NCBI GenBank assembly: GCA_046719715.1
Contig: JBDNCJ010000003.1
Span: 37,803-101,802, forward strand
Length of the DNA: 64,000 bases
Reading direction: 5' to 3'
From: JANWWM01 sp046719715
GTDB lineage: Bacteria > Bacteroidota > Chlorobiia > Chlorobiales > Thermochlorobacteraceae
Shown: one piece after another, positions 33,987-42,247 of the stretch
How positions within the stretch are numbered: position 1 is the stretch's first letter
Layout: each line of letters opens with the position of its first letter
Notes under the pieces: model-generated
What the model saw: only the letters and a program-made list of their open reading frames with translations
What the model was told of the DNA's origin: nothing
The model's database searches: none
Translations under genes and position numbers: made by a program

Positions 33987-35753
33987 ATGCCGAACGCACC
34001 AACCAAACGCGGCGAACACAGACGCAACAATGCGGCATTGAAAGAGCGGCTTGCAACACTCAATCGAGAGGCGGAGCGCTTTACGCTTGCTGATGCGCAA
34101 AAAGGGATAGCCCTTTCAAGCGAAGCACTCGCCCTTTCTCGCTTGCTCCACGACGCACAAGCAGAAGCAAGAAGTTTATTTAATCTCGGCTATGCGATGA
34201 TGCGAGCAAACAACTACCCCGACGCTCAACGCCATATCGACGAAGCCCATCGCCTTTTTGCGCAACTCGGCGACCTGAACGGTGAGCGAGAAGCCCTCCA
34301 CTGTTTGGGAAACATTTGCACGATGCGCTACGATTTTCCCGCCGCAAAACAGTTTTACACTCAAGCCCTCGCGCTTTCAAAAACGCTCAAAGATAAGCGC
34401 GGCGAAGCGCGGGCACTGGTGAATCTCGGCGCACTTTCCGAAAAAGAAGGACACTTGACCCAAGCCATACATCACATGATTGTTGCACTGAATCTGATGC
34501 ATGAAGTCGGCGATAAATCGGCGGAAGCCATGACGCTCCGCAACATCGGCGTCATTTACACGAAACTTTCCGACTTTTCCGTCGCGCTCTCTTATTACTA
34601 CAAAAGCCTTGCTCTAAGAGAAGAACTTGGCGACGAGCAAGGCGTCGCGCTTTGCCTCAGAAGCATCGGTATGATGTATGACCGCCTCGTCAATCATCAA
34701 CAAGCCCTTGAAGCCTATCAAAAATGCCTCGCCATATTTCGCCGCATTGCCGATAAACCCAATGAAGCCCTCACCCTTTACCACATCGGAACCACGTTCA
34801 GCGATACACGGCGGTTCGCCGAAGCCCTCGCCGTTTTTAACGCAAGCCTTGAAATTTGCAACGCCTTTCAAATTCAAGACGTCAAAGGCATGGTGCTCAT
34901 TGAAAGAGGCAAAGCCTATCTCGAACTCAAACAAAACGCACGCGCATCAAGATGCTTAAAAGAAGGGCTGGACTGTTTGCAAACGGTCGGAGACGACTTT
35001 CACATTGCGCAGGCGTTGGGATATTTTGCTGACTTATATGTGCGTCAAAACAAGATGGAATCGGCGATAGATGCCTTAGTGGAAGCCGTCTCAAAAGGCG
35101 AGCGTATTCAAGCCAAAGCGTTGGTTGTGGGTTTTCATCAAAAGCTAACCGACATTTATTCAAGTCGGGGAGAAGACGCAAAAGCACTCAGGCACTTTGA
35201 GCGATTTTATGAATTGGACAAAGAGATGTTCAATGAGGAATCAGACAAACGCTTGAAGGTCTTGCAGATACAGTTTGAAGTAGAGCGCAAAGAGAAAGAA
35301 AACGACGCGCTGCGTCAGGAACTTCAAGTCAAAGAAAAAGCTCTGCGGACGATAACCCGATTTTTGATAGAAGAGGCTCAGACCCAAACAGAGATGAAAA
35401 ATCGCCTCTTGGATTTAAGAGAGCGTCTGTCGTCAGGTGCGTTTGAGTCTATGGAAAAACGCCTTTCGGCAATGGCGCGAGAACTCAATCCAGAGAAAAC
35501 TTGGGAAGTATTTGAGCGAGAGTTCAGGGACGCGCACCCAGAGTTTCTGACCTATTTGTCAAGGCGATTTCCCTCCCTCTCGCCGACGGAGTTGAAGGTA
35601 TGTGCGATGTTGAAGTTAGGACACTCAACGAAGGAAATTGCCCGATTGCTTTTCATCTCAACGAGCACGGCGCTTGAACATCGTAGCAACATCAGACGAA
35701 AACTCAACCTCTCCGAAAAAGAAAATCTTGCCGAATTTTTGATAAAATTTTAG
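33987..35753 (+). CDS. TPR regulator with C-terminal LuxR-type HTH, copy 1
   Basis: Cytoplasmic protein of 588 residues: an N-terminal leader (NAPTKRGEHRRN), roughly eight tetratricopeptide repeats with 40-residue spacing (residues 30-400, for example GEARALVNLGALSEKEG and AMTLRNIGVIYTKLSDF), a coiled-coil segment around EVERKEKENDALRQELQVK, and a GerE/LuxR-like helix-turn-helix at the end (LSPTELKVCAMLKLGHSTKE then IARLLFISTSTALEHRSNIR). The repeats are likely to bind a peptide or protein signal, the end to bind DNA. The adjacent gene at 35840 has the same architecture; from base 35200 on, the two are identical for 529 bp. ATG at 33984 is an equally possible start. Targets unknown. Confidence 0.88.
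   Translation: MPNAPTKRGEHRRNNAALKERLATLNREAERFTLADAQKGIALSSEALALSRLLHDAQAEARSLFNLGYAMMRANNYPDAQRHIDEAHRLFAQLGDLNGEREALHCLGNICTMRYDFPAAKQFYTQALALSKTLKDKRGEARALVNLGALSEKEGHLTQAIHHMIVALNLMHEVGDKSAEAMTLRNIGVIYTKLSDFSVALSYYYKSLALREELGDEQGVALCLRSIGMMYDRLVNHQQALEAYQKCLAIFRRIADKPNEALTLYHIGTTFSDTRRFAEALAVFNASLEICNAFQIQDVKGMVLIERGKAYLELKQNARASRCLKEGLDCLQTVGDDFHIAQALGYFADLYVRQNKMESAIDALVEAVSKGERIQAKALVVGFHQKLTDIYSSRGEDAKALRHFERFYELDKEMFNEESDKRLKVLQIQFEVERKEKENDALRQELQVKEKALRTITRFLIEEAQTQTEMKNRLLDLRERLSSGAFESMEKRLSAMARELNPEKTWEVFEREFRDAHPEFLTYLSRRFPSLSPTELKVCAMLKLGHSTKEIARLLFISTSTALEHRSNIRRKLNLSEKENLAEFLIKF
35200..35728 (+). repeat. 529-bp perfect repeat, unit 1 (3' end of TPR regulator copy 1)
   Basis: Compared base by base, 35200-35728 and 37050-37578 are identical. 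The block starts inside the last TPR region (CGATTTTATGAATTGG) and ends 25 bases before the stop of copy 1. It encodes the coiled coil and the DNA-binding domain. Confidence 0.97.
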
Positions 35754-35786
35754 CGTGCTCGCAAGCAAAACTGCGACTAAAATTTT
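35744..35786. repeat. Inverted repeat between the twin TPR genes
   Basis: AAAATTTTAG (35744-35753) and CTAAAATTTT (35777-35786) are perfect 10-bp inverted arms around a 23-base loop. The first arm contains the stop codon of copy 1. It may act as a weak terminator or hairpin; no long T tract follows. Confidence 0.5.
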
Positions 35787-35839
35787 AAGCCGCATCGCTT
35801 ATCTTCCCTGAAACCTATCGCTAACCGTTGTCTGAAACC

Positions 35840-37603
35840 ATGACCAACGCGCCAACCAAACGTGGCGAGCCGCGTCGTCGCGCTTTACTGAAAAAGCGAA
35901 TTCAAACGCTCAATCGTGAAGCGGAAAAGTTTTACACGATTGATACGGAAAAGTCTCTCTTGCTAGCGACCGACGCGCTGACGCTTTCCCTCTCGATTCA
36001 AGATGCACAAGCCGAAGCCAAGAGCCGCATGAACGTCGGCTATGCAAATTTTCGCCTTTTCAAATACGACGATGCTCAAGCTCACGTTCAGCAAGCGCAC
36101 CAAATTTGGTTGCAACTTGGCGATTCAGAAGCGGAGCGCGAAGCCCTCCACTGCTTGGGAAGCATTTACACCATGACCTCCAACTACGCGCTTGCCAAAG
36201 AGCATTACCGCAAAGCCCTCACGATTGCAGAAAAAGTTAAAGACAAGCGAGGCGAGGCGCGTGCGCTGACGAATCTCGGCTCGCTTTCCGAAAAAGAAGG
36301 AAACTTCACCGACGCCCTTCATTTCAGCAAAGAGTCACTTAAACTCTTGCGCGAGATTGGCGATAAACCTGCCGAAGCCGCCACGTTGCGCAACATCGGC
36401 GTGATGTATGAAAAACTTTCCGATTACTCGACCGCGCTCTCTTATTATCGTCAAAGTTTATCTCTGCGCGAAGAAATCGGCGATGAACGAGGCATCGCCC
36501 GCTGTTTGAACAGCATCGGGGTTGTCTATTATCGCCAAATCAATCGCGACGCCGCCATCGAAGCCTTTGAAAAATGTCTCGCGATTTTTCGCCGACTCGG
36601 CGACCGCCACGACGAAGCCATGACGCTCTCTTACATCGGCACTACTTTAATTGACGCCTCGCAATTCGACGACGCACTTGTCGCCCTTGAAACCAGCCTT
36701 TCGCTCCGCCGGGACATCCAAGATCGACGCGGCGAAGCCGTTGCACTCACCGAAATCGGCAAATTGCACTTGAAAACCAATCGTTTAGAACGGGCAACAA
36801 AATATCTGAACAAAGGTTTGCAAGTCTTTCTCAACGTCGGCGATAAATACAAAATCGCAGAAACGTTGGGGCTGATTGCGGAACTCTATTTCTCGCAAAA
36901 CAAGACAGAGCAAGCAATTGAAGCCTTGCAAGAAGGCGTGCGCATCGCCCAGCAAATACAGTCCCGAGCACTATTAGCCGACCTTCACCGCAAATCGGCG
37001 CACTTCTATTCACATCAAGGAGAACACGCAAGGGCATTGAATCATTTTCAGCGATTTTATGAATTGGACAAAGAGATGTTCAATGAGGAATCAGACAAAC
37101 GCTTGAAGGTCTTGCAGATACAGTTTGAAGTAGAGCGCAAAGAGAAAGAAAACGACGCGCTGCGTCAGGAACTTCAAGTCAAAGAAAAAGCTCTGCGGAC
37201 GATAACCCGATTTTTGATAGAAGAGGCTCAGACCCAAACAGAGATGAAAAATCGCCTCTTGGATTTAAGAGAGCGTCTGTCGTCAGGTGCGTTTGAGTCT
37301 ATGGAAAAACGCCTTTCGGCAATGGCGCGAGAACTCAATCCAGAGAAAACTTGGGAAGTATTTGAGCGAGAGTTCAGGGACGCGCACCCAGAGTTTCTGA
37401 CCTATTTGTCAAGGCGATTTCCCTCCCTCTCGCCGACGGAGTTGAAGGTATGTGCGATGTTGAAGTTAGGACACTCAACGAAGGAAATTGCCCGATTGCT
37501 TTTCATCTCAACGAGCACGGCGCTTGAACATCGTAGCAACATCAGACGAAAACTCAACCTCTCCGAAAAAGAAAATCTCACCGCGTTCATGGCTCGCCTC
37601 TGA
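35840..37603 (+). CDS. TPR regulator with C-terminal LuxR-type HTH, copy 2
   Basis: Tandem paralogue of the preceding gene, 587 residues. The start is set at the ATG at 35840 because MTNAPTKRGEPRRR then lines up with the copy 1 N-terminus; the upstream TTG at 35828 is not supported. The TPR region is alignable with copy 1 repeat by repeat but clearly diverged (for example MTLSYIGTTLIDASQF against LTLYHIGTTFSDTRRF), whereas the coiled coil and HTH are identical at DNA level (37050-37578). The last nine residues differ again (ENLTAFMARL). This suggests different inputs read by the N-termini acting through one DNA-binding output, with the tails kept identical by gene conversion or by recent replacement. 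Confidence 0.88.
   Translation: MTNAPTKRGEPRRRALLKKRIQTLNREAEKFYTIDTEKSLLLATDALTLSLSIQDAQAEAKSRMNVGYANFRLFKYDDAQAHVQQAHQIWLQLGDSEAEREALHCLGSIYTMTSNYALAKEHYRKALTIAEKVKDKRGEARALTNLGSLSEKEGNFTDALHFSKESLKLLREIGDKPAEAATLRNIGVMYEKLSDYSTALSYYRQSLSLREEIGDERGIARCLNSIGVVYYRQINRDAAIEAFEKCLAIFRRLGDRHDEAMTLSYIGTTLIDASQFDDALVALETSLSLRRDIQDRRGEAVALTEIGKLHLKTNRLERATKYLNKGLQVFLNVGDKYKIAETLGLIAELYFSQNKTEQAIEALQEGVRIAQQIQSRALLADLHRKSAHFYSHQGEHARALNHFQRFYELDKEMFNEESDKRLKVLQIQFEVERKEKENDALRQELQVKEKALRTITRFLIEEAQTQTEMKNRLLDLRERLSSGAFESMEKRLSAMARELNPEKTWEVFEREFRDAHPEFLTYLSRRFPSLSPTELKVCAMLKLGHSTKEIARLLFISTSTALEHRSNIRRKLNLSEKENLTAFMARL
37050..37578 (+). repeat. 529-bp perfect repeat, unit 2 (3' end of TPR regulator copy 2)
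   Basis: Identical to 35200-35728 at a constant offset of 1850 bases. Upstream, the base before the boundary differs (TTCA versus TTGA), and downstream the copies diverge after GAAAATCT. Confidence 0.97.
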
Positions 37604-37679
37604 TACCTCAACGCTCAATAATCAAATTTGGCGGATTTCCATGTTCGTTCGAATTCATGCGTTCAAAGCGTGCTTGCCG

Positions 37680-38513
37680 TTAAAGCAATCCGCGCGACCG
37701 CGTCCAATCGTAAAATCCTTGTTTTAATTCTTCGAACGATTGAACCGCAAAAAGAATCGGTTGCAAGTGCCACACGTCGTAGTCTTGGCTGATAATTTTT
37801 TCGGGCGAAAATGGATAGACGATAACTTCGTCAGAAAGGCTGTGAAGAACTTCGGTCGCACTTGAAAGCGTGCCTGCACCGTAAATGCGTCGTCCGTTTG
37901 GCGTCTCAATCAATCCAAATTCAACGGTGAACCAATGAAAACGCTCTAATGCCGTGCGGTCTGTGCCTTTGGCGTTCAAGGCGGCTTTACCAAAAAGTTG
38001 GTAGAAGTCGGAGAAATCTTTATTGGTGAGCATCGGCATGTGCCCAAAGACATCGTGAAAGAGGTCGGGCGCGGGCGTATAGCCGAGTTCATCTTTGCCG
38101 CGAATGTAGTCGGTAGAAGGGAACACGCGATCGGCGAGTAGTCTGAAAAAATCTTGCTCGTGCAAGAGTCCCGGAATGCGCGCAATGCACCAATCGGTTT
38201 GCGATTCCAAGACGTTGGAAAGTTGGGCAAGCGACGGAATCTCGTTCGGATTCAGTTTGAGCATGTCCACGCCGTGCAGAAACTCATCGCAAGCACGGTT
38301 CGGAAGCAATTCGGCTTGTCGGTGATAGAGCGTCTGCCAAATCCGATGCTCCTCATCGGTGTAGTTCGGATAAACGATTTCACTGCACATCGGCGGCGGC
38401 GCGTCCAAACGCTGTGGAATGCAACGCGGGTCGTTTCCGCCCAATGCCGCTTTTTCGTAGGCTGATAGTGGAGATGCGTCAGCAGATGTAAAATCAGATT
38501 CAACGACGTTCAT
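37680..38513 (-). CDS. phhA: Phenylalanine 4-monooxygenase
   Basis: Iron- and pterin-dependent hydroxylase converting phenylalanine to tyrosine. The 277-residue protein has the catalytic-domain length of bacterial PhhA with no regulatory ACT domain. The iron ligands are His153 and His158 in PDLFHDVFGHMP and Glu198 in RFHWFTVEFGLI. The DWCIARIPGLL segment and the GAGTLSSATEVLH region are also conserved. The pterin recycling partner (4a-carbinolamine dehydratase, phhB) is not adjacent. It could serve tyrosine supply or phenylalanine breakdown. The ATG at 38513 gives a normal N-terminus; upstream lies an AT-rich palindrome shared with the divergent exported-protein gene. Confidence 0.93.
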   Translation of the reverse strand: MNVVESDFTSADASPLSAYEKAALGGNDPRCIPQRLDAPPPMCSEIVYPNYTDEEHRIWQTLYHRQAELLPNRACDEFLHGVDMLKLNPNEIPSLAQLSNVLESQTDWCIARIPGLLHEQDFFRLLADRVFPSTDYIRGKDELGYTPAPDLFHDVFGHMPMLTNKDFSDFYQLFGKAALNAKGTDRTALERFHWFTVEFGLIETPNGRRIYGAGTLSSATEVLHSLSDEVIVYPFSPEKIISQDYDVWHLQPILFAVQSFEELKQGFYDWTRSRGLL

Positions 38514-38537
38514 AACTAACCTTTTGACTTTTTTGTA

Positions 38538-38555
38538 AGATAAATTTTTTTATCT
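38538..38555. promoter_or_regulatory. AT-rich palindrome between phhA and the T9SS gene
   Basis: AGATAAA (38538-38544), four T, TTTATCT (38549-38555): perfect 7-bp inverted arms. It is 25 bases upstream of phhA and could be an operator. No protein is assigned. Confidence 0.35.
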
Positions 38556-38650
38556 CGTCTTGAAACAGTTAGTGGCTCTTTGTAAATTGAGAATGGCTTT
38601 ACAAAGCCTTCACAAAACAACATCACTTGTAAACCTTAATTCCAATTACC

Positions 38651-40000
38651 ATGAGACAACTATCACTCACCTTACTTTTGCTGTTCAGTGTAACCAAACT
38701 TTTCGCCCAACCAACTATCAATGGAACAGCAAACCCTGCTGAATATCAAACCTCTGTGGCGAACACCAATCCCATTTCTAACAACGGCTTCGGTCCAGAC
38801 TCCGACGTTGGGGCAATTCGAACTTGGACAAATGGCACCGACCTTTACATCGGCATTCCAGCTAAGGTTGAAACCAATGGCAACCAATTAGCCGTTTGGA
38901 TGGGGTTCAGTGAAGTAGCAGGCAGAGCGGCGGGTACACGGTTGAGTTGCGCCTCAGGCACAGGTACATACTTAGACAGCACTTGGGTAGATAACAACTA
39001 CCGTGCTGACTTTGAAGTCGACTACATGCTTTCAATCCGAACCAGCGACGGTGCCGTTTGGATTGCTAAGACGGGTGGCATTCCAGCAGCACAAAATCTT
39101 GGCACGGCAACTACCTCTCCTACAAACAACAGTGCAGGTAGCGTGCTTCCCGCAGGCGCGGCAACCTTTGCACTCAACAATAACACGGGAAGCGACATTC
39201 GCACCACCAACACAGGCTTCGAGATTCGCTTTACGCTTTCAGCTTTAGGGGCAACCTCCGCCGGTAATGTGCGCCTTTTTGCCGTGATTTCGGGTTCTAA
39301 CAATCCATTCTTCTCAAATGTCTTTGTTCCGGGCACTTCAGCTCCGGGCGGTTCAGGAAATCTCGGCTTCAACCCAAACTTCAATGCACCGACATCTTTG
39401 CCGACTGGAACATCAGGACCGTTTAACACCGCTGCTATTGCATTGCCCGTTGAACTGACCTCGTTTAATGCGCAAGTCTTGAGCAACGGCGTGCGTCTTT
39501 CTTGGACGACGGCTTCCGAACAGAACAATGCGGGCTTTGAAGTGCATCGTTCAAACGACCAAGCCAACTGGACAGTCTTGGGCTTTGTTCGCGGCGCCGG
39601 CACCACGACCGAAGCGCAATCTTACACTTTCACAGATGCGCAAGCCGCCGGCAGAGTTTTCTATCGCTTAAAACAAATTGATTTTGACGGACAATTTGAA
39701 TACAGCAATGTGATTGAAGTCAACGCTGGCTTGCCGAAGCAATTTGTCTTAGAGCAAAACTATCCGAACCCATTTAACCCGACAACGAGCGTTGCCTATC
39801 AACTGCCGACGGCAGGCAACGTCTCGCTCAAAGTTTTTGACATGCTCGGCAAAGAAGTCGCCACGCTTGTCAATGGTCGTCAAGAAGCGGGCGCATACAC
39901 TATCAATTTCAACGCCAATCAACTTTCAAGCGGCGTGTATTTCTATCGCTTGCAAGCGGGCAATTTTGTGCAAACCCGCAAGATGATGCTGGTTAAGTAA
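38651..40000 (+). CDS. Exported protein with type IX secretion sorting domain
   Basis: Secreted or cell-surface protein of 449 residues. A Sec signal peptide (MRQLSLTLLLLFSVTKLFA before QPT) is followed by a beta-rich domain (about 20-260) starting INGTANPAEYQT, which resembles carbohydrate-binding or DOMON-type folds but is not firmly assignable. Then comes a fibronectin-like region (PVELTSFNAQV, VRLSWTTASEQNNAGFEV), and finally a type IX C-terminal sorting domain (about 365-449): LEQNYPNPFNPTTSVAYQL, VSLKVFDMLGKEVATLV, LSSGVYFYRLQAGNF and KMMLVK. The domain predicts export through the PorT/SprA machinery and attachment or release at the surface. Monocistronic, closed by a terminator. Confidence 0.88.
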   Translation: MRQLSLTLLLLFSVTKLFAQPTINGTANPAEYQTSVANTNPISNNGFGPDSDVGAIRTWTNGTDLYIGIPAKVETNGNQLAVWMGFSEVAGRAAGTRLSCASGTGTYLDSTWVDNNYRADFEVDYMLSIRTSDGAVWIAKTGGIPAAQNLGTATTSPTNNSAGSVLPAGAATFALNNNTGSDIRTTNTGFEIRFTLSALGATSAGNVRLFAVISGSNNPFFSNVFVPGTSAPGGSGNLGFNPNFNAPTSLPTGTSGPFNTAAIALPVELTSFNAQVLSNGVRLSWTTASEQNNAGFEVHRSNDQANWTVLGFVRGAGTTTEAQSYTFTDAQAAGRVFYRLKQIDFDGQFEYSNVIEVNAGLPKQFVLEQNYPNPFNPTTSVAYQLPTAGNVSLKVFDMLGKEVATLVNGRQEAGAYTINFNANQLSSGVYFYRLQAGNFVQTRKMMLVK

Positions 40001-40016
40001 TCCAAGGTTTTGAGGC

Positions 40017-40045
40017 AAAGGCGAGTTTCAGACTCGCCTTTTTTC
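40017..40045 (+). terminator. Rho-independent terminator after the T9SS-cargo gene
   Basis: AAAGGCGAGT (40017-40026), loop TTCAG, ACTCGCCTTT (40032-40041), then TTTC. A perfect 10-bp stem 16 bases past the stop. Confidence 0.92.
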
Positions 40046-40223
40046 TTTGGTGTCTTGACGACAACGGCATAACTTCTCACTTGTTCTATAGCAGTCATCA
40101 AGCAAGTAAATTTGAATCCGTTTTGAAACGGAAAAGCGACCTGTGAGGGTTTGTGGAAATGGAGTAATCCCAAATTCTATCAGCGTATTTTCATCTAAAC
40201 TGACATAATTCGGCTAATTACCA

Positions 40224-42005
40224 ATGAAACCGCTTCACGCAAGACTTTCCATTTTCGCACTCCTTTTTTTCTTCGGCGTGTTTTGCTACACGCTCATCGG
40301 AGAGAAACTGGCTTTCGGCGAAGAACCCTCGCCTACATCAAATACAGAAACTACCAAGACCGTCACCCTTAAAGATGAAAGCGGTTGCTTCAAATGCCAT
40401 TCGCAACTCTCAGGAAAAGCACAAGTGATGGAGGGCACATGGGCGATGGATACGCACCACAACGCAGGTGTTTCCTGTGTGGGTTGCCACGGCGGCAATC
40501 CCGACGCCTCAATCACGATGGCAAACTGGAAATCCGCACACGTCGATATGAAAGATGCAAAAGGTACGGTTCAAAAGTTTATCGGGAAAGCGTCTCGTAA
40601 AGACCAAGTTCAGTGGTGCGCCTCGTGCCACGAAAATCCTGCAAAGATGGAGACCTACACGCTTTCCAAAGAGCCTGTTGTCGGAATTTCGGCGGAGTTT
40701 TTGGGAAGCGGACACGGACGCGCCTTGTTCAAGGAAGGCAATGACAAATCTGCCAGTTGTGTTGATTGTCATGGTGCGCACGGCGCGATGAAAGGCTCAC
40801 AGATTGCTTCACTGACGCACGTCAAAAACGTTGCCAATATGTGCGGCTCTTGCCACAGCAATGAATCCTATATCACCCCTTCATTGGAAAAGAAAGGTAA
40901 GTCTTACGAAGACCATACTGCCGCCTACATGCAAAGCGTTCACGCGAACTCGATTTACATCAAGAATGCAGTTGGCGCACCATCGTGCAACGGATGCCAT
41001 AGCAATCATGGCGACCACTTACCAGAAGTCAGTTCTATCAAAGAAGCCTGTAACACATGTCATGGTGCAGTTGCCGCCGCCTTCCATGCCGGTCCGCACG
41101 AAGCCGCTTACGCCGCCAACAATATGCCCGGCTGCATCAGTTGTCATGGTTCGCCGAATGGACACGCGATTGCCGATTGGGGACACGATAAGGTCGGCGC
41201 ACACGAGGGCGCGCAATGCACCAACTGCCACAACGCCAATGTGCCAGAACAGCCCGCCTTCATCGTCAACGCCTCTCAGCTTTTGAACGAGTTTAATTTG
41301 ATTTCTCTCAGCGTCGGCGACCTGAAAACCGATGATGATTCGCTTCGCTTTGCGACGCAACAAGGATTCTACGCAGGCATTCTCTACAAAGCCGCGCCCA
41401 TTGAAACCAAAGAAGACTCTCTCAAACTCGCATCGTTCTTCTTTCGCAAAGCCAAGTATAATTTGAAACTCGACACGAAACAGGATACACTTAACGCGAT
41501 TAAACTTGCCCCTGCGGTGCTTGGCTACGCTTCGCCATCAAAACTTGCAGAACTCAAAACGCTTGAAGACACGCTCAACACGATGGCAGAAATTACTGAC
41601 TATGCACAAGGCGTGCGCCGTTACTATGCAAATTTGAGAGCACTGGGAAGCGCGAGTAAAGCCAATATCTGGCTCACAAGCCTCGAAAAGACTTACAAAG
41701 AAGGCGTTGAGTTTGTTGAAGTGCGCGAAAAGAAAGGCGATTATGTCAAACCTGAAAAAGCATTCTTGGAAGAATTCGGAACGAAAGCCAACGAAGCAGG
41801 AACCCTTCACCATGTGGTGCGCTCGACTATCCTTGAAGAAAAATTGAGCGAAGCCCTCACTTTGCGCGACTCGACCGAGAATCTGATTGCGAAGCGTGAA
41901 GCAGAAGAGAAAGGTCGCACGAATGTCTTCATTGTTGTGGGTGTCATCGTCGGCGCGCTGATTATCTCGCTTGGCGCAACGGTTTCAAATCTCCGCACAC
42001 GCTGA
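40224..42005 (+). CDS. Nonaheme c-type cytochrome with C-terminal membrane anchor
   Basis: Periplasmic multiheme electron carrier or reductase, 593 residues. A signal peptide or N-terminal anchor (residues 8-28) precedes nine CxxCH haem sites within residues 55-340: CFKCH, CVGCH, CASCH, CVDCH, CGSCH, CNGCH, CNTCH, CISCH and CTNCH. Several distal histidines (for example GAHG, SNHGDH, GHAIADWGH) could be axial ligands. Residues 350-555 are haem-free and mainly helical, and residues 563-585 are a membrane helix (VFIVVGVIVGALIISLG). The haem spacing resembles cytochrome c3/NrfB-like and octahaem families, without the full signature of any enzyme. No quinone oxidase or reductase gene is adjacent, so its partner is unknown. 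Confidence 0.9.
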   Translation: MKPLHARLSIFALLFFFGVFCYTLIGEKLAFGEEPSPTSNTETTKTVTLKDESGCFKCHSQLSGKAQVMEGTWAMDTHHNAGVSCVGCHGGNPDASITMANWKSAHVDMKDAKGTVQKFIGKASRKDQVQWCASCHENPAKMETYTLSKEPVVGISAEFLGSGHGRALFKEGNDKSASCVDCHGAHGAMKGSQIASLTHVKNVANMCGSCHSNESYITPSLEKKGKSYEDHTAAYMQSVHANSIYIKNAVGAPSCNGCHSNHGDHLPEVSSIKEACNTCHGAVAAAFHAGPHEAAYAANNMPGCISCHGSPNGHAIADWGHDKVGAHEGAQCTNCHNANVPEQPAFIVNASQLLNEFNLISLSVGDLKTDDDSLRFATQQGFYAGILYKAAPIETKEDSLKLASFFFRKAKYNLKLDTKQDTLNAIKLAPAVLGYASPSKLAELKTLEDTLNTMAEITDYAQGVRRYYANLRALGSASKANIWLTSLEKTYKEGVEFVEVREKKGDYVKPEKAFLEEFGTKANEAGTLHHVVRSTILEEKLSEALTLRDSTENLIAKREAEEKGRTNVFIVVGVIVGALIISLGATVSNLRTR

Positions 42006-42041
42006 TTTCATAGGTCATGTAACTTTTTTGTGGTTGTTGTT

Positions 42042-42122
42042 CTGAACGAAGCGTCGCGAAGTGAAGAATCCATCAAGTCTAACCGAGTGCGTCAGTGGAT
42101 TCCTCGCTACGCTCGGAATGAC
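42042..42122 (+). repeat. 81-bp dispersed imperfect inverted repeat, copy B
   Basis: Same length and ends as copy A: CTGAAC at the start, GAAGAATCCA in the first half, GTGGATTCCTCGC at 42095-42107, and CGCTCGGAATGAC at the end. It lies between convergent genes. Confidence 0.75.
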
Positions 42123-42192
42123 CACGATATAATGACGAACACTTTTTTATAGCACTACCGATTTCATATTCCCGCTCGCCGCATTTGAACTT

Positions 42193-42226
42193 AAAGTCCG
42201 CTTCCTAAACGAGGCGGACTTTTTTA
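42193..42226 (+). terminator. Rho-independent terminator between convergent genes
   Basis: AAAGTCCGC (42193-42201) and GCGGACTTT (42214-42222), 12-base loop, then TTTA. It ends the transcript entering from the cytochrome gene; the minus strand also follows the stem with TTT, so it may serve the M61 gene as well. Confidence 0.8.
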
Positions 42227-42247
42227 TTTGTCTCAAACTTTCACCTA

